Numbered from the stretch's first letter, positions 5,798 through 10,843 are shown. The stretch: 10,843 nucleotides of DNA from Baffinella frigidus (GCA_026770585.1 MU646426.1:572381-583223), one strand, 5' to 3'. Notes: generated by a model not told the origin, from the sequence alone. Made by a program: numbers and translations.

Positions 5798-5870
5798 GAT
5801 CGCGAGCATTGCTCAGGAGTTGGACCGAATGGTGCTCTGCCAGCGCCTCAACCTGTCCTACAACCTCCTC
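5798..5870 (+). pseudogene. Exon B copy 2 (B2), 3' truncated
   Basis: The acceptor and upstream GTTAAGTTGACAAGTTGAC are duplicated with copy 1, 224 bases away. The frame reads IASIAQELDRMVLCQRLN then LSYNLL, with P to A and K to Q changes against the other copies. Homology ends after CTCCTC, about 20 bases before a small MITE. The two replacements suggest relaxed constraint. Confidence 0.6.
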
Positions 5871-5889
5871 TATTATCCACTTACTGTTT

Positions 5890-5963
5890 CGCAACGAAGC
5901 TTACTACACACAATGATCAAACTAGTAATATCACAAAGCATGTATGTAGTAATTTTCATTGCC
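5890..5963. mobile_element. Small MITE, about 74 bp, family member
   Basis: Inverted ends: GCAACGAAGCTTACTACACA on the left and, as reverse complement of the right end, GGCAATGAAAATTACTACAT. Related copies of 71-75 bp sit at about 917-990, 7827-7901 and 8992-9062. A second partial right end (TGCAGTAATTTCCATTGCC) follows at 5973-5991. Confidence 0.65.
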
Positions 5964-6015
5964 AAAACTTTATGCAGTAATTTCCATTGCCAAAAGTGAG
6001 TGTCTCTGCTTGCAG

Positions 6016-6115
6016 GATCGCGAGCATACCCCAGGAGTTGGACCGGATGGTGCTCTGCAAGCGCCTCAACCTCTCCTACAACCTCCTCGAGGAATTCCCG
6101 CAAGTCATTACCCAG
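6016..6115 (+). CDS. Exon B: leucine-rich repeat (full copy)
   Basis: This 100-base exon lies between CTTGCAG| and CAG|GTAAAC. The first G completes the Lys codon split after exon A; then IASIPQELDRMVLCKR and LNLSYNLLEEFPQVITQ. It finishes the LRR begun in exon A and supplies another: R-L-N-L-S-Y-N-L-L-E-E-F-P. It ends in phase 0, matching exon C. It is the only one of four related segments with both splice sites and the whole frame. Partial relatives are B1 (5574), B2 (5798) and B4 (6444). LRR identity is secure at the motif level; binding partner unknown. Confidence 0.8.
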
Positions 6116-6124
6116 GTAAACTTC

Positions 6125-6270
6125 CTGGGGGAAACCCTGAACCCAAATTGTCCCAATTCATCATAAATTATCCTAAATTGTCCTAAACCCTGAACACTAA
6201 GCCATGGACCCTAATTATCCTAAATTATCATAAATTATCCAAAATTATCCTAAACCCTGAACACTAAGCC
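6125..6270 (+). repeat. Intronic low-complexity repeat, AAATTATCCT units
   Basis: Degenerate units of about ten bases (CCTAAATTATCATAAATTAT and similar), mixed with CCCTGAACACTAAGCC, lie just downstream of the exon B donor. Confidence 0.7.
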
Positions 6271-6273
6271 CTG

Positions 6274-6412
6274 CCACTTAGCAGCGGTCGAGTTCCTTTC
6301 CCCCCGGATATCCGGGGAAAATGCGGTTAGAATCCACTGCAAATGGATAAGGTTCTAGTACAAATAGTTGAGATGGACTGTATCCGTGAAGCCCCCAGTG
6401 GCTGCTAAGTGG
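6274..6412. mobile_element. 139-bp element with 12-bp perfect inverted ends
   Basis: The ends are CCACTTAGCAGC (6274-6285) and its exact reverse complement (6401-6412). Flanks are both CCCTGA-type repeat sequence, so a target duplication cannot be judged. Interior has no frame. It interrupts the heptamer-type intron. Confidence 0.55.
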
Positions 6413-6443
6413 ACCCTGAATCCTGACCCCGAATCCATCCCTG

Positions 6444-6489
6444 CCTCTCCTACAACCTCCTCGAGGAATTCCCACAAGTTATTACCCAG
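6444..6489 (+). pseudogene. 3' half of an exon B copy (B4) with intact donor
   Basis: The segment reads LSYNLLEEFPQVITQ and ends CAG|GTAAGG, a stronger donor than that of exon B itself. The two base differences from exon B (CCG/CCA, GTC/GTT) are synonymous. There is no AG acceptor at its 5' edge. It begins about where B1 stops, so B1 and B4 may be two halves of one interrupted exon. Confidence 0.55.
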
Positions 6490-6499
6490 GTAAGGCGCG

Positions 6500-6825
6500 G
6501 CCTGAACCCTAAACCCTAAACCCTAAACCCTAAACCCTAAACCCTAAACCCTAAACCCTAAATACCAAACCCTAAACCCTGAACCTTAAACCCTAAACCC
6601 TAATCCCTAAACCCTAAACCCTAAACCCTAAATACCAAATCGTCAACCCTAAACCCTAAACCCTCAACCCCAAACCCTAAACCCTAAACCCTAAACCCTA
6701 AACCCTAAACCCTCAGCCCTACACCCTACACCCTACACCCTAAACACCAAACCCTAAACCCTAAACCCCAAACCCCTAAACCCCAACCCCGCAAGGCGAA
6801 CCCTAAACCCTAAACCCCAAATCCG
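6500..6825 (+). repeat. Telomere-like CCCTAAA array filling the intron before exon C
   Basis: The array starts about ten bases after the B4 donor and runs nearly to the exon C acceptor, with short variant runs (AATACCAAA, CCCTACA, CCCCAAA). Near its end CCCCGCAAGGCGAACCC resembles the real acceptor region CCGCAGGGCGAC and looks like a decayed copy. Confidence 0.9.
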
Positions 6826-6828
6826 CAG

Positions 6829-7058
6829 GGCGACTTTCCCAACACGCTCCGCACCCTCGACCTCTCGCACAACCTCCTCGTATCCATCCCCCCGGAAGTT
6901 GCCAACCTCGTCAACTTAGAGGAACTTCTCCTCGCTGGGCATTTTTGGGATCCGAAGGGGGGGGTGACGAAAGCGATATGCAAGCTGCTGAAGTTGAAGA
7001 CGCTGGATCTTACGGGGCTGCCGACTGTTCCGGAATGGCTCTGGCTCGCGGAACCACG
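6829..7058 (+). CDS. Exon C: leucine-rich repeats
   Basis: This is the largest exon, 230 bases after ATCCGCAG. It reads GDFPNTLRTLDLSHNLL, then VSIPPEVANLVNLEELLLAG, GHFWDPKGGVTKAICKL, and LKLKTLDLTGLPTVPEWL. At least three LRR starts are visible (LRTLDLSHN, LEELLLAG, LKTLDLTG), 23-26 residues apart, in register with those of exons A and B. The sequence crosses a run of eight Gs (6957-6964) without leaving frame. I end it at CCA CG|GTACTT, which leaves phase 2 and joins the next exon exactly. The frame stays open only about 100 bases more, and beyond it the text is repeated fragments. Part of the exon end recurs at 7140-7165 and as EWLWLAEP-like pieces at 7168, 7264, 7449 and 7534. Confidence 0.75.
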
Positions 7059-7560
7059 GTACTTCCCATGTACTCTAGCTCTAGAGTTAAGAGTTGGAGG
7101 GGTTGGGTCCGGGTTTCGGGGTTCGTGCGCTCTAGAGACGATCTCACGGGGCTGCTGACTGTCCCGCGGTTCCGCAAGCCATTAGGGATTAGGGTGAAGT
7201 CGTGCCCTGTCATGATCACACGACTACAGTAGGCCCCAACTCTAGCTACAGTAGGCCCCAACTCTGGTTCCGCAAGCCAGAGCCACTTGCGGAACCGCGG
7301 GACGGTGTGGTCTAGCCCGTGTCGTTCTCGAACAGCATCACAGGTCAGCATCACGTCACTTACTCAACACCTCACGTCAGCATCATGTCACGCACTTACA
7401 CCTCGCGTCGATCCACTGTCCGTGGGAACCCGAGAGCCCAGGGCAGAGCCACTGCTCTGGCTTGCGGAACCGCGGCACGTCCATTTTCACTCGTCAGCTC
7501 TATCTATAGGGTTCAGGGTTCGTGGTGTTGGGTCTGGCTCGTGGAACCGCGGTACGGCCT
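7011..7560. repeat. Scrambled duplicates of the exon C end
   Basis: GGGGCTGCCGACTGTTCCG (7018) recurs as GGGGCTGCTGACTGTCCCG (7149). The piece CTGGCTCGCGGAACCACGG (7041-7059) recurs in either orientation at about 7160-7179, 7263-7280, 7285-7302, 7456-7474 and 7534-7552. All are short fragments, mostly of the last exon C codons, with no complete exon. Confidence 0.65.
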
Positions 7561-7590
7561 AGCTCTGCCTCACTCGGGTTGACTGTCAGA

Positions 7591-7690
7591 CTATTATCAA
7601 GTTGACATGCTGGCTGTGTGGTACAAACCCGTCAACTTTGGAGCGGGGAAGAGCCCGGTCTCACCAAATTTGTGAGCCCAAATAGACTGG
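7591..7690 (-). repeat. Dispersed repeat family, copy 3 (inverted)
   Basis: Reverse complement matches 4533-4632 over its length, with a perfect short hairpin GGTCTCAC / GTGAGCCC (one mismatch) and the conserved CAAGTTGACATGCTGG. It lies in the spacer of the large inverted repeat. Confidence 0.7.
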
Positions 7691-7826
7691 GACAGAGCTA
7701 GACTCGCGCCTTGGTGTTATTCCTAACGGTCTCTCTGTGCATCGTGTGGGATGCTGACAGGGAACGACACGTTCTTTGGGGCCTACTGTAATCTCATATG
7801 GAAACACTTACAATTGAGAAACGTGG

Positions 7827-7901
7827 TTCAACAAAAAAATTACTACACATAACGATCTTTATTAGCAATATTAAAGCGAATGTGTATTCATTTTGATTGA
7901 A
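7827..7901. mobile_element. Degenerate small MITE, about 75 bp
   Basis: Left end TTCAACAAAAAAATTACTAC and right end TGTGTATTCATTTTGATTGA are imperfect inverted copies of the GGCAACGAAAATTACTACAC family ends. Length agrees with the other copies. Confidence 0.45.
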
Positions 7902-8087
7902 ATCAAGTTTTAAAATTACAATTTTTTCCATATGAAATCAGCCCCGATCGCTGACACCGCAGAGTGAAAATTGCCCTGGGCTCTCGGGTTCCCACGGTCA
8001 GTGGACCGACGCGAGGTGTAAGTGCGTGACATGATGCTGACGTGAGGTGTTGAGTAAGTGACGTGATGCTGACCTGTGATGCTGTTC

Positions 8088-8475
8088 GAGAACGACACGG
8101 GCTAGACCCGCACGCCTCCCGGTTTCACAATGGGATGGTCGTGGAGCGTTGGGGGGATGAAAAACACCCTGAGCCTTCGGGTTGTGATGCAGGGAACGAC
8201 ACGGGCTAGCCCCGATCGGTGACCAGACAGAATAACACTTCCCCGGAACCCTCGGTTTCCTAATGAGAGAGGCTCTGGCAGGGAACTACACGGGCTAGTC
8301 CCGCACGCTGATCACCGCTGAATGACACTTACCCTGAACTCTCGGTTTCCCGGATCCCAACTGGCCTGAGAATGGATTGCGTGTGATGCTGTCAGAGAAC
8401 CATGCAGAGAGAAAATTACCCCGAGCTCTCAGGTTGTGATGGAACGACACGGGCTAGACCTGCTCGCCGACCACG
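8088..8475 (+). repeat. Degenerate tandem repeats derived from the exon D start
   Basis: GGAACGACACGGGCTAG and close variants occur at 8088, 8193, 8282 and 8441, with one more related site at 7761, and the real exon start GGAACGACACGGGTTGG at 8712. Several are preceded by CAG as a true acceptor would be. Units are 90-160 bases and share further text such as CTCTCGGTTTCC and ATGGTCATGGAGCGTTGGGG. Frames are closed by stops. Confidence 0.7.
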
Positions 8476-8580
8476 CAGAAACAAAATCACCATGAGCTCT
8501 CGATTTCCCAATGAGATGGTCATGGAGCGTTGGGGCCTACTGCAGTCGTGTGATCATGACAGGGCACGACTTCACCCTAG

Positions 8581-8706
8581 TCCCTAAACCCTAAACCCTA
8601 AACCCTAAACCCTAAACCCTAAACCCTAAACCCTAAACCCTAAACCCTTAACCTTAAACCCTCAACCCTCAACCCTGAACCCTTAACCCTAAACCCTAAA
8701 CCCTAC
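8581..8706 (+). repeat. Telomere-like CCCTAAA array before exon D
   Basis: A nearly pure CCCTAAA run (8584-8645) becomes mixed (CCCTCAA, CCCTTAA) towards the ACAACAG acceptor. Confidence 0.9.
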
Positions 8707-8711
8707 AACAG

Positions 8712-8784
8712 GGAACGACACGGGTTGGACCAGCACGCGGACCACTCGGTCATCGACGAGAAGCAGTTCCTCGCCTACATTGAG
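8712..8784 (+). CDS. Exon D: EF-hand-like, first half
   Basis: After ACAACAG the first G completes the Arg codon left by exon C. The frame then reads ERHGLDQHADHSVIDEKQF and LAYIE. The pattern H-S-x-I-D-E-K-x-F-L resembles the second half of an EF-hand loop and the start of its exit helix (I at 8, acidic at 9-10, F at 13). Position 12 is Q, not E, and the metal ligands are poor. A GAG|GTCCTC donor ends it in phase 0, which fits the next exon; GTCCTC is weak. A sister copy lies at 9063-9128 and a fragment at 8879-8905. EF-hand assignment is tentative, supported mainly by a second EF-like loop about 39 residues on. Confidence 0.55.
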
Positions 8785-8794
8785 GTCCTCCACC

Positions 8795-8882
8795 CTACCC
8801 CTCTCTCTCTCTCTCTCTCGCTCTCTCTCTCGCGCTCTCTCTTCCCCCCTCCCTCTCTCTTTCTCTCTCTTTCTCTCTCTCG
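8795..8882 (+). repeat. CT-rich microsatellite
   Basis: A run of (CT)n with scattered G and T, framed on both sides by CTCGCCTACATYGAGGTCCT. The left frame is the end of exon D and the right is a fragment of a copy, so the tract lies between duplicates. Confidence 0.9.
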
Positions 8883-8905
8883 CCTACATCGAGGTCCTCT
8901 ACCCT
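8879..8905 (+). pseudogene. Fragment of exon D copy
   Basis: CTCGCCTACATCGAGGTCCT reads LAYIEVL, equal to the exon D end with one synonymous change (ATT/ATC). The rest of the exon is absent. Confidence 0.55.
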
Positions 8906-8991
8906 TACCTTCCGCAGTTAACAACTACACGTATTACTTAACTTATAAAAATGACTTAGTACGTATAAAAAAACGATACATATTAGTTTCT

Positions 8992-9062
8992 GGTAACGAA
9001 ACTCACTACACGAGTGTGTCATATGAGTGATAGTAAAGCGGCTACGTAGTAATTTTCGTTGG
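8992..9062. mobile_element. Small MITE, about 71 bp
   Basis: Left end GGTAACGAAACTCACTACAC; the right end reversed reads CCAACGAAAATTACTACGTA. It directly abuts the exon D copy at 9063 and seems to have replaced that copy's acceptor region. Bases 8906-8991 are AT-rich with no feature I can name. Confidence 0.6.
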
Positions 9063-9128
9063 TCCTCCAAGATTCCGACGCGGGCCACTCGGGCATCAAT
9101 GAGAAGCACTTCCTCGCCTACATTGAGG
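9063..9128 (+). pseudogene. Second copy of exon D lacking a normal acceptor
   Basis: The frame reads LQDSDAGHSGINEKHF and LAYIE, followed by GTCTTC. It differs from exon D at several residues and is closer to an EF-hand loop (D-S-D-A-G-H-S-G-I). The 5' border runs into a MITE; only a poor CCAAG acceptor is available inside. It could be a used alternative exon, but a duplicate disabled by the insertion is more likely. Confidence 0.5.
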
Positions 9129-9130
9129 TC

Positions 9131-9290
9131 TTCCAACCCCTCAACCCAAACTCTGAACCCCTACACCCTACACTCTACATCCTACACCCTACACCCTACA
9201 CCCTACTCCCTACACCCTACACCCTACACCCTACGCTCTACACCCTACACTATACACCCTACACCCTACGCCCTACACCCCAAACACGGG
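9131..9290 (+). repeat. Heptamer array, CCCTACA variant
   Basis: A long run of CCCTACA units with few exceptions. The same period and orientation as the CCCTAAA blocks, but homogenised for a different unit. Plus-strand proteins rich in Y, T, L, H and P are its translation. Confidence 0.9.
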
Positions 9291-9349
9291 GAATCTGAAC
9301 CTGTTCGCGTTTGTTTCATCACCCTCTCTCTACACAGTGTGCTTCCAAG

Positions 9350-9396
9350 GACATTTTGACCGAAAATTCAGTCGAACTGTCGGTTAGCAAAATGTC
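9350..9396 (+). repeat. Imperfect hairpin
   Basis: GACATTTTG, then ACCGA, pairs with TCGGT and CAAAATGTC across a 16-base loop with a 3-base bulge. Its role is unknown; no other feature in 9297-9480. Confidence 0.45.
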
Positions 9397-9490
9397 TCTG
9401 TACCGCGCGATTCTTATTTCGTACCGCGAAAATAAATGGACCGATCTGTGAAACCCACTGTGTGGACACTAAAACAAAACCCTTCACCAG

Positions 9491-9562
9491 GAGCAACCCC
9501 TCCTGAGAAAGACGTTTGGAATCACCGGGGCGCGCGCCATCTTCTTCTACTGCTCGCAACCT
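9491..9562 (+). pseudogene. Copy of exon E with lost donor
   Basis: After CACCAG the frame reads EQPLLRKTFGITGARAIFF and YCSQ. It parallels exon E but the position of that exon's AC|GTAACCCC donor is CCTAACCCC here, so the GT is missing. Amino-acid changes (H to Q, P to T, M to I) indicate relaxed constraint. Likely an inactive duplicate. Confidence 0.6.
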
Positions 9563-9677
9563 AACCCCCAACCCCCAATCCCCAAACGCTGGAACCCAAC
9601 ACCTAAAACCCGTAAACCAGGAGCACACGACCTCTCTCGGCGCCCCGGCTGCGACACAGCCTCGGCCGGGGTGCAGT

Positions 9678-9705
9678 GTTGGTAGTAATACACGCTACTA
9701 CCAAC
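9678..9705 (+). repeat. 10-bp stem hairpin, with a third copy of one arm
   Basis: GTTGGTAGTA and TACTACCAAC pair around an 8-base loop. GTTGGTAGTA appears again at 9720-9729. Bases 9563-9677 hold CCCCCAA-type repeat and GC-rich unique sequence. Confidence 0.6.
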
Positions 9706-9752
9706 CCATGGCGGCCGTGTTGGTAGTAATTAACGTTTATCCCCTATACCAG

Positions 9753-9829
9753 GAGCATCCGCTACTGAGAAAGACGTTTGGAATCCCTGGGGCGCGCGCC
9801 ATGTTCTACCGCTACGATTCAAACAAGAC
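9753..9829 (+). CDS. Exon E: EF-hand-like linker and second loop start
   Basis: A 77-base exon between TATACCAG| and AC|GTAACC. It reads EHPLLRKTFGIPGARAMF then YRYDSNK and two bases of a Thr codon. It joins exon D in phase 0 and the next exon in phase 2. Across that junction the sequence F-Y-R-Y-D-S-N-K-T-V-T-L-D-K resembles an EF-hand entering helix and loop (D1, N3, T5, L8), with the usual Gly6 and Glu12 missing. The spacing from the loop in exon D is about 39 residues, close to that of paired EF-hands. Calcium binding is doubtful given the missing ligands. Confidence 0.6.
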
Positions 9830-10003
9830 GTAACCCCAAAACCTCCAAACACCAAAACACCAAAACACCCAAACACCCAAACACCCAAACACCCAAATAC
9901 CCAAACACCCAAACCCCAACCCTCAACTCGAACAAATCGCACTCCCCAAACCCCAACCTCTGCACCCCCAACCTTGAACCATAACCCCAGCACTGCAAAC
10001 CAG
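9830..10003 (+). repeat. Complete 174-base intron made of repeat, 8-mer ACACCCAA variant
   Basis: This is the clearest repeat intron: donor GTAACC, CCAAAAC units, then a run of ACACCCAA with period eight (about 9850-9915), then CCCCAAC units, and acceptor CAAACCAG. Nearly all of it is low-complexity C/A-rich sequence. Confidence 0.8.
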
Positions 10004-10065
10004 GGTGACGCTCGACAAGACCTACGTGCCAGTGCTGGACCTCCAAGAGGCTGAAGCACTCGACG
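10004..10065 (+). CDS. Exon F: end of EF-hand-like loop and acidic segment
   Basis: The first G completes the Thr codon from exon E; then VTLDKTYVPVLDLQEAEALD. A possible donor is GACG|GTGCCG in phase 1, but homology among the copies runs past it (GGTGCCGCTCTT), so the 3' end is open. An acidic L-x-L-x-E-x-E-x-L segment follows the loop. Two degenerate copies follow at 10150-10187 and 10341-10480. I do not recognise the segment beyond the EF-like start. Confidence 0.55.
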
Positions 10066-10149
10066 GTGCCGCTCTTTCCCACACTCTACTCCCTACTCCC
10101 TGGATCCTAAGCCCTACTCTCTACACCCTAAACCCTTATCCCTGCAGTG

Positions 10150-10187
10150 CTATCTTCAGCAGGTGCTTGACGGTGCCGCTCTTGAGC
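10150..10187 (+). pseudogene. Decayed copy of exon F end
   Basis: TGCTTGACGGTGCCGCTCTT matches the exon F end. It is preceded by CTTCAGCAG, matching the CTCCAAGAG region with small deletions. Only this end is left and the frame is not maintained upstream. Confidence 0.5.
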
Positions 10188-10340
10188 CCTAAACCCTGAG
10201 CCCTACTCCCTCCCTACACCCTGAACCTTACGCCCTGAGCCCTACACCCTACACCCTGAGCCCCACCGCCTACATCCTGAGCCCTATCCCCTTCCTACCC
10301 CTTGAGCCATAAACCCTACACCCTGTACCCTGCGCCCCTA

Positions 10341-10480
10341 CACGCTGACGCTGGACACGACGCACGCGCCTTACACCATGAGACCTACACCGTAAGCCCT
10401 TACCTGCACTCTACACCCTGAGCCCCACACCCTGACCCTGCTGGACCTCCACGAGGAAGAGGCGCTTGACGGTCCGCTCT
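10341..10480 (+). pseudogene. Exon F copy split by telomere-like repeat
   Basis: The left part, 10343-10370, reads TLTLDTTHA, parallel to TVTLDKTYV. The right part, 10438-10480, reads LLDLHEEEALDG, parallel to VLDLQEAEALDG. Between them are 67 bases of CCCTACA-type repeat (10371-10437). The two parts together cover exon F. The insert lacks a clean GT and AG pair at its edges. Confidence 0.6.
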
Positions 10481-10501
10481 ACCCTAAGCCCTACCCTGAG
10501 T

Positions 10502-10651
10502 TTATCTCAGAAAACGAGTTCTAAAACTCGTTTTCTTAAGTCAATTCCCCTACAAATTTGTCAACTTATGCGGAGAGTAAAGAATAAGTTGACGAATTTG
10601 TAGGGGAATTGACTTGAGAAAACGAGTTTTAGAACTCGTTTTCTGAGATAA
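10502..10651. mobile_element. 150-bp foldback element with GAGT target duplication
   Basis: Arms 10502-10568 and 10585-10651 are inverted repeats with 65 of 67 positions matching and a 16-base loop. GAGT flanks both sides (10498-10501 and 10652-10655). Each arm begins TTATCTCAG and contains its own hairpin, AAAACGAGTT / AACTCGTTTT around CTAA. No coding frame. The very high arm identity points to a recent or selected foldback; the family is not recognised. Confidence 0.85.
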
Positions 10652-10763
10652 GAGTCCTGCTCCCTACACCATGCGCCCTACACCATGAGCCCTACACCTT
10701 ACATTCCGAGCCCTGCGCCCTAAACCCTGCAAACCTACACAATTTACTTGCTATCTAGTACAC

Positions 10764-10829
10764 TGTCCTGGTGCAAAACCTCCCCGGGTTTGTTCTTGTC
10801 CTGGTGCAAAATCTGCCTGGTTGAGTCAT
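10764..10829 (+). repeat. 33-bp direct repeat, two copies
   Basis: TGTCCTGGTGCAAAACCTCC is repeated 33 bases later as TGTCCTGGTGCAAAATCTGC, each followed by a CTGG- or CGGG-type segment and GTT. The second copy runs to near the window end. Bases 10656-10763 hold CCCTACA-like repeat and unique sequence. Confidence 0.65.
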
Positions 10830-10843
10830 CCGCCGCACGGGGG

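Larger units (their letters stand above)
7181..8587. repeat. Large composite inverted repeat
   Basis: Two blocks are mirrored: 7182-7240 with 8530-8588 (two mismatches) and 7311-7444 with 7973-8106 (two mismatches in 134). The central spacer is about 530 bases. On the right the blocks are separated by 423 bases of degenerate repeats instead of 70 on the left. Both arms encode the same 42-residue open frame beginning MSFSNSITGQHH in opposite orientation, but I see no gene context for it. The outer edges abut TTAGGG-like sequence. Confidence 0.8.
10080..10500 (+). repeat. Heptamer-type repeats, CCCTACA and CCCTGAG
   Basis: Mixed CCCTACA, CCCTGAG and CCCTACT units, locally as GAGCCCTACACCCT pairs, surround the exon F copies. 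More irregular than the other arrays. Confidence 0.8.

Noticed and set aside
7319-7582. Short gene beginning MSFSNSITGQHH, present in both orientations
   Set aside because: Its copy is part of a large inverted repeat; conservation is explained by the DNA duplication, and there are no signs of exon borders or codon bias.
8402-8587. Small plus-strand frame MQRENYPELSG
   Set aside because: Lies wholly in degenerate repeats and the outer arm of the inverted repeat.
9027-9359. Frame with Y-T-L-H-P-T-P repeats
   Set aside because: Mostly the CCCTACA array; only the first part overlaps the exon D copy, and in a frame other than the conserved one.
9730-10082. Two minus-strand frames with V-W-V-F-G-C-L-G repeats
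   Set aside because: They are the reverse translation of the ACACCCAA array and overlap two supported plus-strand exons.

Overview
This looks like nuclear DNA of a eukaryote, most likely a microalga or other protist with plant-type TTTAGGG telomeres. There are no long open reading frames, no ribosome binding sites and no operon layout. Short GC-rich coding islands of 44 to 230 bases sit in long non-coding stretches built mainly of degenerate CCCTAAA-like heptamers. The species cannot be fixed from sequence alone. A repeat-swollen prasinophyte such as Cymbomonas is one low-confidence guess.

The main content is the inside of one spliced gene on the + strand; neither its start nor its end is in the window. 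From 5' to 3' I read: exons 147-204, 437-480 and 1394-1523, which fit a discoidin-like (F5/8 type C) beta-sandwich; less certain exons at 1941-2023 or 2131-2217 and near 2958-3035; exon 3788-3861, which fits the last strand of that domain; leucine-rich-repeat exons 5024-5097, 6016-6115 and 6829-7058; exon 8712-8784, which with 9753-9829 and the start of 10004-10065 looks like a degenerate EF-hand pair. From 3788 onward the seven chosen exons join in one unbroken frame with phases 0, 2, 0, 2, 0, 2. The proposed product is a discoidin-like + LRR + EF-hand-like protein.

Nearly every exon is present two to four times in tandem as full, truncated or split copies. Many of these copies differ from the main exon only at synonymous positions. 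Some carry stops or lost splice sites.

The introns hold telomere-like arrays, all with the C-rich strand on the sense strand. They are locally homogenised into different variants: CCCCAAA, AAACCAT, CCCGAAA, CCCTACA, CCATGAA, and an 8-mer ACACCCAA. Also present are several inverted-repeat elements: a 150-bp foldback with a GAGT duplication, a 165-bp palindrome, a TA-flanked element, a family of four copies of about 74 bp, and a 139-bp element. There is a large inverted repeat at 7181-8587, short minisatellites, a three-copy dispersed repeat and three long G runs. No RNA gene, CRISPR array or prokaryotic feature was seen.
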